NCBI RefSeq assembly: GCF_037975245.1
Contig: NC_092581.1
Coordinates: 6,477,501 to 6,541,500, forward strand
DNA length: 64,000 bases
From: Apostichopus japonicus
Taxonomy: Eukaryota > Echinodermata > Holothuroidea > Aspidochirotida > Stichopodidae
Direction of reading: 5' to 3'
Every line of letters begins with the position of its first letter. The stretch's first letter is position 1. The notes under the pieces were generated by a model, which was not told where the DNA came from, searched no databases, and saw only the letters and a list, made by a program, of their open reading frames with translations. A program made the translations under genes and the position numbers. Positions 47,061-59,700 of this stretch are shown here, one piece after another.

Positions 47061-47374
47061 GGATTTACAAAGCTGGTTGGCTTGCTGGTGTTATAATAAT
47101 TGCTGTATGCTACAAGACTCCTAGTTTTCGTATGGTAGTCAAAGAACAGCAAAAGGTGAAATGTGAGAATGTCCAAACAAACTTATTATAAACACTACCT
47201 GAAACTGCTGCAAGTCTTTTTGTACACTTCATGAGTGACTTAGCAATAACCATATTCTCTCAAGCAGATAAGTTGACAGCAGCTGAGATAATTAGGCAAC
47301 CTAGTCTAAGGACATGAGTGGCTCGTCTGTAGCCAAAGGGCCCATGGATTGGGCGTGATGATGTACATGTATAG

Positions 47375-47900
47375 GGTGTTCCGAAAGTTTGTTCCCCCTT
47401 AGCGCCCTCTTTCCCTTCAGCATCTCAGCCATACTGCAATAGCCCCCTCAGTTTCAAATCATCTGTGACACTCAGTATGAATAGCTTACGGAACACACAC
47501 TGTAACGAACTCAGTGAGTAATTAACTTTTCTTGTACGGACACACAACGCGCATGTGGTGAATTGAATTGGTACACAAACCTCAACGCATATCAATATGG
47601 CGCCTAAGGGAAACAACAGTGGCTTGGAAAAGGAGAGGGGACTTGCTAGGGAATGGCGAAAGAAAGGGAAAACAAATAAAGAAATCGGTGAGCTACTTGG
47701 GAGATCAGATAGATGGGTTCGCAAATGGTGCAATAACAATAGAGCATCACTCAAAGACAGGAAAAGGTCAGGCAGGCCTTCGGTATTAGGCCAGGCGGAA
47801 AAAACGACCATTACAGCGCTTGTGAAAGGGAAAAGTGGACGGAGCTACAGAAAAGTCGCTAAGCTTATGAACAATGCAGACCGGTTTAGGCAAAGGAACT
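47375..47900 (+). pseudogene. Truncated Tc1/mariner-type transposase, N-terminal part
   Basis: A frame from 47597 encodes about 95 residues of a double helix-turn-helix DNA-binding region: LAREWRKKGKTNKEIGELLG, WVRKWCNNNRASLKDRKRSG, RPSVLGQAEKTTITALVKG. 'SLKDR.RSGRP' is characteristic of Tc1-like transposases between the two HTH motifs. Sequence similarity stops at about residue 95, and no DDE/DDD catalytic domain follows. TATAGGGTGTTCCGAAAGTT at ~47376 may be the 5' terminal repeat with its TA target. A hAT-like element is inserted 50 bp downstream. Confidence 0.72.
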
Positions 47901-47950
47901 TTACGATTAGCCCCAGTTCACATATATGTAAAGGTATGCATGGTATTAGT

Positions 47951-49195
47951 CATGGGCGGCGATCATGGGGGGGACGGGGGGGACATGTCCCCCCCAATAT
48001 TTTTGGTGGGGGGATATAGTATCTAATATCCCCCCCAATATTTGGTGGCATAGTTTTTTTTAAGCATATGTTTTGAATTTTTTTATGATATCGCTAGTAA
48101 TTGCAAAATAGAAAATGCTTAGATGCAACTTACAAGGCCTGGGAAGTGCCATTTCCAGCGATCTGAGAGACATTTTCGGCCAACATTTTCTTTTGTGCTT
48201 CGCGCCAACTTATGGTGGTGCTACGCTTACAAAGTCTGGGTACAAGTTTTGCCCCTCCCTTGGCAAATTCCTCGCAAGGTGCCTGTCTAACCGTGTCACA
48301 ATTTGTTACTATATATAACCGAAAGTAGTTTTTACTTTTTTTCTCGAAATGACTAGCTAGACGGACTGCATCCGTAATGAAATTTAGTTTGCATCTTTTG
48401 TATGAGTGTAAGTACGTACAATCATTATGATCCACATCGATATGAGTTCACTGGTTTCCATTTGGCCTGTTTCCTACAAGATGTCTAACCGCAGGTGCGT
48501 AGCCAAGGGAGGGGGGGTGAAGGGTGGGGACCGCCCTCCCCCTCGAGCATATTTTTTTGGGTATTTTCTATGATATCGAAGTTTAATAGTAGCCGTTATA
48601 AGAGGTTTTAATATTTGTACACCAATAATTTATCTGTGTCTGAATTTTCGAAAATTCCTTGACCAACATTCTTCATCATACTTCTCTCTACTCGTGCAAT
48701 TTTGACCGGTCTGTTAGGGGTTGAGGGGGGGGGGGTTTCTATATTGGTTGTCCATAGATGAAATTTTGTGCAACATTATGGGTATGTTTTCAAGTGAATT
48801 TATTATTCAAATTCTGAAAAAAATAATGGGCTTAAAACCTTGAAACGTGGGGCTGACGGGTATTGTGTGGCGTTACGTACAATTACCTACAAAAGCAATG
48901 ATCCACAGGAGATGTAATGAGGTCGAACATGATGTGTGATTGGTGACAATCTTGAAAAAAGGTTGTGAATGAAAAAAAAATATTAGGAAAAACTTGGTTC
49001 TCAGGCAAAAGTTTACATCTGGTTGGTCATTTTCAAGCCCGAGAAGTGCCATTTCCGGTGATCTGGGGGGCTATCAAAACCAGAAATTTTCTTGTACGCT
49101 GCGCGCCAACCAATGGTGGCGCTCCGCTTTGATAGTAATTCGCCTGCATCCAAGCAAATGTCCCCCCCAATATTTGAAACAGATCGCCGCCCCTG
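47951..49195. mobile_element. hAT-like non-autonomous transposon, 1245 bp
   Basis: Ends are CATGGGCGGCGATC and the complement of CAGGGGCGGCGATC. A perfect 8-bp target duplication, GTATTAGT, lies at 47943-47950 and 49196-49203. G-runs and C-runs flank the ends. The interior is a mosaic of pieces shared with the 3780-5965 element: 48060-48300 matches ~4250-4550, and 48570-49140 matches ~5360-5940. A further end-like motif, CAGGTGCGTAGCCA, occurs at 48494, so it may be composite. No transposase. Confidence 0.85.
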
Positions 49196-49394
49196 GTATT
49201 AGTGTAGGAGTAGCTGCAGAATACCCCGCTGGATCCGAGATTGTGGTTTTGACGGAGACGTACAACGTCCAACGCAGCCTTAAAGTGTGCTTGGGTAGAT
49301 GGCGCTATTAAAGTATTTTTAAGATTATTGGACATATTTTTTTCCTTTTTTCGAATGTAAAATGCATATACTTGTAAAACCGGCGATATCCAAC

Positions 49395-49765
49395 GGGGTA
49401 CGTGTACCACATATCGGCTCGGCATACTTAACAGTTACGAGATAAATTTACGTAAAAACAACACTCCAAACACCAAATCTCAATTACTACGGAGCTCTGC
49501 AACAGTGTAATGTTGTGTGTTCTCAGACGTTTAAGAATGTAAACATAGCGTCTCGGAAGTGAGATGAGTTCCTCGACTGACGTCACGCCGCATTACCTTA
49601 AATACAACAATTTTAGAAAGTTTTTATTACCCTCGAATTGTTGATCGTTTATTCCTCGAGGATGCAACTTCGTTTGACACAAATTGGGTATCATTGGAAA
49701 GCTACGAGTGTACAGAATACGATGATAAAGAAGATAAAAATCCATTTCATAACCTCTTTAAGTTT
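49395..49765 (-). mobile_element. P-like (THAP-type) element fragment, inverted copy
   Basis: On the - strand this begins with TTAAAGAGGTTATGAAATGG at 49765 and runs for about 370 bp in close similarity to 776-1130, including CTCGAGGAATAAACGATCAA and a MPSRYVV start at 49425. Similarity ends after MPSRYVV, and only one terminal repeat is present. Confidence 0.68.
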
Positions 49766-52700
49766 CAGTAACGTGGGGTATTCGACAGCTATGCCTTAGT
49801 GTAGCTTTAAACATCTTTTTTTTTTAAATGTATGGTATGACACAGTAACCATCCAGCCAGGGGCATACATTTGTTTGGGGTGGGAGGGGATCACACTCCA
49901 ATTCTCCCCCCCCCCCCCGTGAAAATAAAATTTGGTCCCAAATTGATGCCCAGTTGGTCAACAAATTAGAGCCAAATCCAGTGTGTTCTATACCTATATA
50001 CTATGTAAGTAGCAGTAATACACATTGGAGAAAGGAAACATTTCTTGTAGTTTCTCCACAACATCTACATTCCCAGATTTGGATAGCATTAGGCTAAAGT
50101 AATATGCTACAAGCTCCGGCGATCCTGGACCTCTACCGGGAAGTTTAAATGTGTTCCAGAGAAATTTAATTCCTCACACTCAATGAAAACCCAGAGGAAA
50201 ATTAAATAACATTTTGGCAGTTTGATGGCATGTTTTGAATGGCATACACATTTAAGAGAAACAACAAAAATTGTTAAATTAGCCCCCCCCCCCCCCCACA
50301 CACACACACACACATTTTCATTCAAATTCGTATTTGACGTTTTCACCCGACTTGTCCGCTAATTTGTCCGGTTGCACCACCGAAAGACTGGCAACACGGA
50401 AACACAGCTGGTTGTGCATGTACGTAAGCCCTAGCTAACAATAACACTCAATGAAGACTTTAAAACTCACTGCATTTACTCTATGTGCATTTTGTATCCT
50501 TTCGGTCGAGGTTAATACTAAATTTACTCTGTAGTATTCAAAATATGTCAGCCTATTGGCTGGATTCGTAGGGTAGACGAACTATGCCTAAAGTTAGGCT
50601 AGGCCCACTTGCAGAATTGCATCTTTTTATTATTTTAGTTACTGTGTCACCGTAAACTTCGGCTAGGCTCTGGTCCATTGATACTGATAGCCTAGCTTTG
50701 TAGTGTAAGCCAACACTAGCCTACTTTGGTTTAGTTTACGTTTTGAGTTCAACTAGCTAGTTTAATCATAATTTTAACATCGCCCTAGCTGGTTGCTTGT
50801 CCAGACCTAGCCTAGCTAATTACATTTTCATTAAGGTGAGCATATTTTTTTTTCAGGAATCTGGGGACATGATTTGAATACAGTAGATGGGTGATCTACA
50901 AATTGTACATGTTTTAAGTCATGGGCATCTTGGTTTTCAAGATAGTAAAGGCTTCATAATTGACGCACCTTCGTAATTGACACACCTTCAATTATTACAA
51001 GCAACAATACAGCAGGTAACTTAAACTTTTGCAGTCAAACAGAGTTATATATTTCATTAGTTTGAATCCATTTCAGGTATATATGCTGATCAAATAGTGT
51101 TTTTTTTTAAGCTTTTAACTGCCTCCCCCCTAGTTATGCACATTTTTATGGCATTTGGAAATCTGACTCCCAAAAAGTGATCAAAATTACCTCAATATAG
51201 TAACACTACTCCCTGGGACCTCACCTGTCTGAGCCAGGGACGTAGCCAGGGGGAGCAGGGAGAGCGACTGCTCCCCCCCCCCTTTTCAGTGTTTTTTTAG
51301 CATAGTATTTTGTCAGTGCTCTTTTGATCTTGAAAACTCGTCAGCTCCGTTAACTCGATTATAATCGTAGTAACATTCACGCCTACTGATTCAACTACTT
51401 AGTTTGGCAGATGCAATTAGCTAAATTTAGCCTATAGCCTATTACAAGCCTACAGTTGCCCACTGCGTAATAAAATACATATTACCTACCTAACCGCACT
51501 CTATTGAGTGTCACGAACCGTATATGCACTACAACGTTCGTTCTCATCCTTTCTATAATTCATCCTAAGTTGTTGCAACAGCATGTTATGAAGCTAAGCT
51601 AGCAATCGTACGTGATACGCACTTCCTATAAATAATAATTACACTGCAATAACGATATTTGTTTTTAGACCACTGCATATCTGGCTATATTACAAAAAAA
51701 AGTTAAGTTCGTCAAATGTATTAAAGTCCAGACATTGGACAATAAACAAAATCTGCTGATAATATGATATAATATGATCAGGGGCGTAGCCAGTATATAG
51801 CACTGTAGGCTCGGGCCTACACTTTTTTGGCCAAGTTACCTTTCTTTAAAAACACCCATAATTCAAATCCATAAGCTTGCTGGACGAGTTTAAGAGTCTA
51901 GACAGGAAAAACTATTGAAATGAACGTACCAAGAATATGGCTAAATTAGGTGACCTATTCTTCTGTCGTCTAGGCTGTCATTTCTATCGCGTGCCGTTTC
52001 ATTCAACACTCTATCCGCCGAAAAAGACTAGATTCCGATTTTGTCAGTTTTTTAACATCTAGTTAAGAACCTGTTTACGCAAATAATATTTCAGTTGAGA
52101 AAACAGTTGAGAAATTTGCATCAGATGGCAATCGTCAGATAGCTCTCGCCTTCTCTTATTAGGCTAACTTAACCATTTATTAGCTACAGTTGTATCAAAG
52201 ACAATTACTGGCTATAGTTGTATCAAAGACATTTCTGGCCTATCTTTGTATCTACAAGTATCAGAAGTTGAAAATTAAGACTACTCTGTACAATTGTACC
52301 TTGCTAATTTTAAATACATTATTTAGTATTGAATTGAATTTATTGACACATTTGTCGAATGTGTCAATAAAGGGGTATGAAAAAACTTGACACAGCATAC
52401 ATTTTGTTGTCAAGTTCTGCTCACTTGTACGTTGCATAGGCACAGAACAATAGATATTCTGAGATCATTACATTTCTGAGGAACTATCATATGAAAAAAT
52501 GCATACAGTTGGGTGATTTGGATTTTTGGTTGATAGACATCCTTAATCAAATCTGCATGCGTCAATTATGAACCCAGCATGCTATTTGTTAATGAAATTC
52601 CTTAGTCTCTGTATATATCATCCAGAGACACAAATGTATGCAATGTGTCTAAATACAAATAAATACCTTTAATGGCCTTTGTTTTAAATTTGGCAATAAT

Positions 52701-53049
52701 GCTGGGAATCTTAAGACCTACTTCCTGATGTTTGGAGATCACAGTGCCTAGTTCATAACCTCCACAATATGTGCTATATACAGAGATTGTACAGGAGGCT
52801 TCAGCTCCAAGCTACATGCTCAGTAAAAGTCACAGTTTGCATACATGTGTACAACTAAGAATGTACTGTAAGAATCTCAAAATTCAAGAGGTTTGCGATC
52901 TTACTGAATTAAACATATACTTTTTGTTAACAAGTGTCTTATAAGGTAGTGTTGTAATTTCTTGGAGTACGTGTCAGAAAATAAGTTATAGTAGTGGCAT
53001 ATTGCAACCATTATTATGAGACCATAAAAATTGGGAGTTGTTATAAGTG
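49766..53049. other. Intergenic repeat-rich sequence upstream of TP53I3
   Basis: Holds isolated hAT-like end motifs without visible partners (CAGGGGCATACATTTG at 49858, CAGGGACGTAGCCAGGGGG at 51235, CAGGGGCGTAGCCAG at 51780). It also holds a (C)n(CA)n microsatellite at 50284-50315 and a stretch at 50580-50840 rich in short GCCTAGCT/TAGGCTAG palindromes. No gene is seen. Confidence 0.5.
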
Positions 53050-53487
53050 CATGGATGTGCCAGGATTTCCTGAGTGCTGGGTATACTGATCTCCGTCCTG
53101 GGGGAGGGGTCTAAGGAGAAGGGGAATGAAGGTGCTCAGATGCCAAATGCTGGCACTTGTGTAGCTTTTTAAGCACATACACAAGTACTAGTTTTACTAA
53201 CAATTTACATTGTTTAATTTTTTTTTAGTGAAATATATTACGTACCTGGTAAAAGTTTTGAGTTTGTTTCAAAGAGATTTTACAAGGGACCGATTTAGAG
53301 CCGTAAGTAATGTTTCTCGCATGCGTAACTGATGCATTATTAGTCTATGATTTGGCATAGGCTAGGCCCAATTTATGTTGAATATATTGTTAGGAATGTC
53401 GGGATTTTAGATGAAAATAGTGCTAGGCAGGATTCACGATTTTTAAGACGGTGCTGGGCGGGGCCGCCCAGCATGGGCACATCCCTG
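53050..53487. mobile_element. MITE with GC-rich ends, 438 bp
   Basis: Ends are CATGGATGTGCC and GGCACATCCCTG, complementary except for one base. The direct repeat TAAGTG flanks both sides (53044-53049 and 53488-53493). Near the right end GCTGGGCGGGGCCGCCCAGC forms a strong hairpin. The superfamily is uncertain: a 6-bp duplication does not fit hAT. It also carries the GGGGGAGGGGTCTAAGG segment seen in the 18326-18697 element. Confidence 0.7.
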
Positions 53488-54152
53488 TAAGTGACAAAAA
53501 TAAATAACCTTAACAGTGGAAATTTCAATCAGCAAACAGACAAATTCATAATGTCTTGAGGCATTGGGATCTTGCTTCAGCAATTTGTAAGTATCTCTGT
53601 GATGTTGATATTCGTGGTTTGTACAGTATAGGCTTTCCTTAAAGCAGCTCTACAGTATACCTTCCACCTCTCATAAAGAATGTCTCATCTGAATCAAGTG
53701 TAAGTTTGGCTTTCATATGTTTATTCAGTGATGGCCAATTGAACATTTGGTTGTTTAAACTTTGACAGACACAGTACAGTGGTCATGTTTGTTGTTGCAA
53801 TGGTTCATATGAAGACCATCCATACCATGGTTAAATCATGTTAAGCAACACAAATCAGGCCACTAGCCATAGAGAAAAAGCAAAGTTTACATGGTTTAAA
53901 GTTTTAATTCATTATTTTTAATTTTAGTTCATTATTTGACATTGAACTTGAATAGTTTGGCAATCCAACTACAAGTTTGTGGAAATTTAATGTCAAATAA
54001 CATTGAAGACATTTTCAAACCTAACTCAAAAAAGCTACACAGTCTTGTGTCTGGGTTCAGCTGAGGGTAAGCATACAAAACATGCATATTAAAACATGGA
54101 TTATGCCATATACAGTTTCAAGCCTTTCTTTCCCTTCCTTCAGAGTTCAGCC

Positions 54153-57100
54153 ATGAAGGCTGTGCAGCAAGCTAACCCCGGGGACGCTGATACACTTTTC
54201 ATAGATGGTGTTCATCCACGACCAGAACCTAAGGACAGAGAGATTGTTATTGAAGTATTCAATTCTGCTGTAAACAGGCTCGATATATTACAGGTATCTG
54301 GATTGTTTGTGTTATAGAGTAAAATTAGTAGTCTTCTCTTAAGCTGTCAGCCTACTCTAAATAAAGAATATAGCAATCAGGTGATTGCAGATAGCAAAGA
54401 GAAAGTTATATTGCTTTGAACATCATACATGTTATGCAGATTCAGCTTGTTGAGTACTAGAATCCTGGTGGAGGTCAAAGGTCATTTGCTGTCAAAATTT
54501 AAATGACAGTCTGAAAATCTTGTAAACTCGATAACACAAGAAGTACATCTTTCTTGAACTGAATACTTAGTATGTGGATCCAGCTTGGTGAGTGCAAGAA
54601 TCCTATCGAAGTTGGTAGAGGTCAAATGTAACATGTGGTCATCAGGCATCAAAGTCTGAAAACCTTTTATACATGATAACTCCAAATTAAAAGCCACAAT
54701 TAATCTGTGAATTCTCCAATGCTGTGATCTTGTTTTGGTGAACATTGTTTCGACAAATTCAGTTCAATTTTATTCAGTTGAAGGGGCTCTATAGGACTTC
54801 AACGAAACACACCTGAAATCCAGGTAATGAAATCTGCTTCAGAGTTCATACTCTTGCTTTAAACGGGCACTTAAACCTATAAGGGTTTCTCCCTCTGTGC
54901 TGCAAGGGGTCAACAGGTTATCTCAAACCTGTGAAAAATTGGCCATTTTCTCAAAATATTTCACAGTATATTAATAATGTTATGTGACTCTGCACAACTA
55001 TATAAAGGGATTTGCTATGTCAATGTTGGTAAAATGTGTCTATATTGCACATAGGAAGACCGCTCTTTCTGGACATTGAAATATTTTGGTTAAACTTCTA
55101 TACTGTAAAATCACTAGTGAATAACATGGTTGATGTCTACAAGGGATTTCTACAAATCCTTTCTGATTCTCACTTAATTCTTGGACAAATTTAACTCACT
55201 TGCTCTACATTAGTCAGATAATTGCAGTATTTTGAATTTTGAGCAAATTGAATGGCAAGCAATCACAAAGCTAACTGGCTCAATATCTTATCACTACATG
55301 TAATGTACTGGGGATGAGATATTGTACTTTGTGTACAATTAAATTGAAATAATGCTACTTAAAATGCTGCACACCTCGCACCCTTTGAGGTACTAAACTG
55401 ATATTTGGTGGGTTAGTGTGTCTTAGGGGGTACCATAGGGTAATATAATAACATGGGGTGAACTTACACCTTTGGGATTTGGAGTCAAAGTTAATGTGTG
55501 TGTATCACTGTGTAAACAAGATGTGTGTCACAAACTCCTAAACCAATTGACACTCAAACATGGTTGGTGTGTGCCTGGACATGGGATGTAGTTCCTGTGT
55601 GACTTTTCATATCATAGGGTCGAAGATCACAAGTGGAAGATCAAATAACTAAATACATAAGTTTGGCTATTGTGTGCATACCAAAATGGCTGAAACATTC
55701 AATTCCATGTGGCATTTCAGATTCTCCAGGTTAACAGTGCATAAATAAGTGCAAATTCAAAAGTTCTAACAAGGGACGAAATAACTGGGTTTGCATAGCA
55801 ATTTGCTACCCAAGAATTGCCAGTTGCTAATCAATATTACTTTTGATTAGCAAAAGATGCAGTACCTGCTAATGCTAATTGCTATTTCCAAGAATTGTCG
55901 AGCAATTATTGCTAATCAATTCTCTAAAACTATTTCGTCCCTTGTCTAAGTTGAATCAGAAATACTATGCAATATCTTAAACTGCTCTGAATTATCAAGA
56001 TTAAATACCTCAGGGATTTAATTTGACAGAAAACATGTGACCCTAACCTAATACAGTTTCCCCTATTAGTGCTTGTTTTTTACAAAGTACATTTAGTGAC
56101 AGATATTATCCAAATATTTGCCCAAATATGATGCTGATGGAAGGTCATTTGAATTCAACAGAGGTCAAACTCTGGAACCTTTTAAAGCTTGCAAATTCAG
56201 TTATTTGTATGATCACAGGCTTTTCTTGTATCACTAACTATCATAGGATTTGACCTTTCCTCTTCTTAGTGGCTGAGAGGGTCTCTACTTTCACTAATGA
56301 CTGTTATCTATCATCAACATTCAGAAGGGTAATACCTTTGCAATTATCAAGTTATCTGGCATGATGTTCTGGTACTTGACTTCAGGACACACTTTCCTCT
56401 GTTGCTCTATCTATCAATCAAGGGATTCCATATACAGTATAAAATTATAAGGAACCACTAAGCCTGCTGGCTTTATGGGTTTTTTTTTTCTTGATTAGCA
56501 GTTAGCAGAGGTTAAAAAATATGATAGTCTTTAAGGCCCTGTCTAAAGAATGGTAAGTTTGATAGATTTTGTACAAACATCAGAGATTGACCTTATGCCA
56601 TGCAAGAATGACAGTTCTTTGTGGAGGTCAGAGATTTTGGAGGTCCTGAAGAGATCAAACTTTGGAAAGTTTGTAAATAAGGTATCTCATGATGGGGGAA
56701 TGTCTAAAAATGCTACCTTTGCATGAGGCTTGCCCATAATGAATAATCCCCCTTGTTGTTGGTTGAGGTCAAAACCTGAACACTTGGAACTTGTTATCTC
56801 AAGAAGGGGCATGTGGACAGATATCAAGACTTACATGTAGGATAACGTTTGTATTTGAATGGTGAATTGCTTTGACAATCAAGAAGTCAAAGACTTGCTA
56901 AAAACTGATGAATCTACATTGCTGTGAAATGTTAGTACAAAATCCTGTACAAATTTGCCAGTATCAATTTGTCTGTGTTAAAGTCCTATTCCGATGACCA
57001 ATGTTGATTTCTCAATAATAATAAAAATGCCAACATTGTCACATCCTCATAACATTTTGTTTGACAAAGTTATATATTTTTTAGATTTGGTGATGTTATG

Positions 57101-59700
57101 AAGTTGCATAGATCTGGTAACACCAGATTGAATGATGCATTTAACTCAATTTACCCAGAGGTAAATTTAAATTATACTAACTACAAAAAAAAGTTACATT
57201 TTGATGAAATTTTAAAAACGGAATCTTGACAGCTAAGGATAAAGCTAAGGATAAGTGAACAAGCTTTGGAAGAACATTTGCCATGATGACAGACGACCTG
57301 TTGTAATGTACTCCAAGAAAGAATCAAAGGTTTACCCAGTCAAAATAGGTTCCATTCAATCAACCATATCTTGAGTTAGGAACAAGTTACTGGGATGGGT
57401 TTCTTAAGTAACAGTGTGAAGTATTTTCCCCTTCCATTCAAGTGTCACATTATCTGCCACTGGAACATCTCTTCAAAAATTCAGCTGTTCTGATATGGCA
57501 AGTAACCACCAAATGTGACATTGGTTTTCTTTAATTTTAGAGGAAGGGTGCATTACCAGTTCCAAAAGGAGCCAGTCCGATCATAGGACTAGAGGTGTCT
57601 GGCAGAGTGCATAAATTGGGACCAAAGTGTTCTGATAAATGGAAGGAAGGTAGGATTTAATGTTTGACTTGATTGATATGGGCTCAGGCCATAAACAGCT
57701 GCAAAGTTGTATGGAGTTTCCATACTTGATGCCCAAAATCTTAAAAACAAATGAAACTTGGATTACAAATATCCCCTGAAAATACCTTGTTATCACTTAT
57801 TCTCTTTACCTCAGCAAAGCAATCTCAATCACATAGACTAATTTAAACATGGTACTAACACTGTTTCTTGTATTTGCAACAAGATTTGAAGCAGGCAAGT
57901 TCAGCCACGCCAAGCAGGTACATAAAATTATACTGTAGCTGTTGATTGTTATGAACTTGGTGTTTTCAGAAACAGTTCTTCCTTAAACTGCTGACAGTAA
58001 CCTCTGCTTTGTTTTAAAGTCAAGTACCTGTCTTTGTTACTTCAGATGATAGAGTAATGGCCTTAGTCAATGGTGGAGGCTATGCTGAGTATACTACAGT
58101 GGATGAAGATCATGTTATGGCCATTCCTGATCACATGACCTTCACTGAAGCGGCAGCAGTTCCAGAGGTCTGGCTAACTGCATATCAGTTGTTGCATCTG
58201 ATTGGTAAGTATGTTACTACATTTTTCTGAGACTGGAGAACATGGCGTGCATGCATAATAATATACCTGAGCAGTAACATGAAATATGTCTCATTTTGTT
58301 TTAGCCAAAGTCTCTGAAGGGGAGTATGTGTTAATCCATGCAGGTGGGAGTGGGGTAGGAACAGCAGCTGTACAGCTGGTGGTCTCAGCTGGAGCTCATG
58401 CCATTGTTACTGCTGGATCACAGGAGAAGATAGACAAAGCTCTCAGTCTTGGTGCAACGGCAGGAGTAAACTACAAGGTAGAAGAGTTCCATGAAAAGGT
58501 CGCAGAGCTGACAGAGGGTAATACTAATAGTACTTATTACAGCATGAGTGCAACTACAATGTCTGTTGGTATGTTTGTAACTTGAACTATATTCAACTGC
58601 TATGATATTGAAGCAATCATTTGAACTTCATTGCTTTTTAAGGTCAGTAATTTTAGAAACAAATGTTGGTCTGTAAATTATTGAATACAAATGAGGAAAG
58701 ACACATTGCACATTGGAGGTTTTCCATCAATGAATGCTTTATTAATTATCATGTCAATATCAATTGTTTTGGTTGTTTACCACAGTTAAAGCCTTCCTTT
58801 TTCTTTGTGATACAGGTAAAGGAGTCAACATTATCTTAGACTGTGTTGGTAGTAGTTATTGGTCAAAAAACTTGGAAGCACTCGCAATGGATGGAAGATG
58901 GGTTCTGTATGGCTTATTGGGAGGCCCAAATGTCAAGGGAAATTTCTTAGGAGGTTTATTGAGAAAGAGGGCTACTCTCTCTGCAACAACTTTGAGGACA
59001 AGAACTGATCAGGTAATGTAGCAAGAAAGTTTTGTTTTGCTTCTAAATTTTTTATGGTATATTTTTATTGTATATCATCATTCAATGGGAAGATGTGCAT
59101 TATCTTCTACACATGAAGTTTGTGAGCAAATGTACATTTCTTGATATTGATAATGTGCTATGTACTAAAATGATGGTACGATAACAATACAGAGGCCATC
59201 TGCCATCAAACAGGAAATTTATGAAAGAAAAGTAATCTTATTGATGATGTACGTGGACTTAAACGAACCATGGCAAAAGTCTATTTTGTCAGCAAATCAT
59301 CATCTTTCACATAGTAAACAGGAGTCTAGTTACCTATTAATCCCTTACCCATGCAGCCACTTAATTGTTACCATCTCCTGTTAGCAAAGGTAACCTAAAT
59401 AATGTTCCAAATTGGTATAGTTTTTGTTTACTTTTACAGTACAAGGCACATCTTATTGAAGAATTCACAGCAAATGCCTTACCACTCTTTGGAAGAAGTG
59501 AACAATCACAACTTAAAGTTGTAGTAGATAAAGTTTTTCCACTTGCTAGTATACAAGAAGCTCACCAGTATGTGGAAGGAAGTAAAAACATAGGGAAAGT
59601 AGTTTTAGAGATAAAGAGGGATGAAGGAGAAGTGCCACCAGAAGCTGATTGTGATGAAAATGTGGTGACAGAAGAAGCAGCTGCCCATAGTGACCTTTGA
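54153..59700 (+). CDS. TP53I3: Quinone oxidoreductase PIG3-like, complete
   Basis: Zinc-free medium-chain dehydrogenase/reductase of the quinone oxidoreductase group; the mammalian orthologue is an NADPH-dependent quinone reductase induced by p53. Six coding exons: 54153-54293, 57541-57649, 58046-58204, 58305-58517, 58816-59012 and 59440-59700. All junctions are in phase and give 359 residues. MKAVQQANPGDADTLFIDGV starts after an acceptor at 54142-54143, which implies an upstream 5' UTR exon. The N-terminal GroES-like part has NRLDILQRKGALPVPKGAS and GLEVSGRV; NGGGYAEYTTVDEDHVMAIP follows. The Rossmann nucleotide-binding motif is LIHAGGSGVGTAAVQL; then DCVGSSYWSKNL and ASIQEAHQYVEGSKNIGKVV. 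It is about 25 residues longer than the human protein (332), through an acidic C-terminal tail. No zinc-binding Cys cluster is present. Confidence 0.94.
54410..54720. repeat. AGGTCA-type repeat in TP53I3 intron 1
   Basis: Two diverged units contain GGTGGAGGTCAAAGGTCATT (a DR1 arrangement), AACTCGATAACACAAGAAG and ACTTAGTATGTGGATCCAGC. They match the family at 45740-47060. Confidence 0.7.
55340..55690. repeat. 'CTTGGTGGGTAGGTG' family copy in TP53I3 intron 1
   Basis: Diverged unit with CACAAACTCCTAAACCAATT, then ACATGGTTGGTGTGTGCCTG and ATATCATAGGGTCGAAGATC. It corresponds to the units at 28660-29260. Confidence 0.6.
55770..55944. mobile_element. MITE, 175 bp, with CAAGGGACGAAATA ends
   Basis: The left end CAAGGGACGAAATA is matched by its complement TATTTCGTCCCTTG at the right end. 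TCTAA is repeated directly on both sides (55765-55769 and 55945-55949). The inside is AT-rich with further inverted GCTAATC/GATTAGC pairs, so the whole can fold. Superfamily unknown. Confidence 0.75.
56100..57540. other. TP53I3 intron 1, 3' part with AGGTCA-type repeats
   Basis: Diverged AGGTCA-family units (AATTCAACAGAGGTCAAAC, GTGGAGGTCAGAGATTTTGG) run to about 56900. Ordinary AT-rich intron follows up to the exon at 57541. Confidence 0.5.

Noticed and set aside
47425-47811. 128-residue protein on the - strand
   Set aside because: Antisense shadow of the Tc1-type transposase remnant.
49033-49425. 130-residue protein starting MPSRYVV on the - strand
   Set aside because: Chimeric frame running from the P-like fragment through the junction into the hAT-like element; not one gene.
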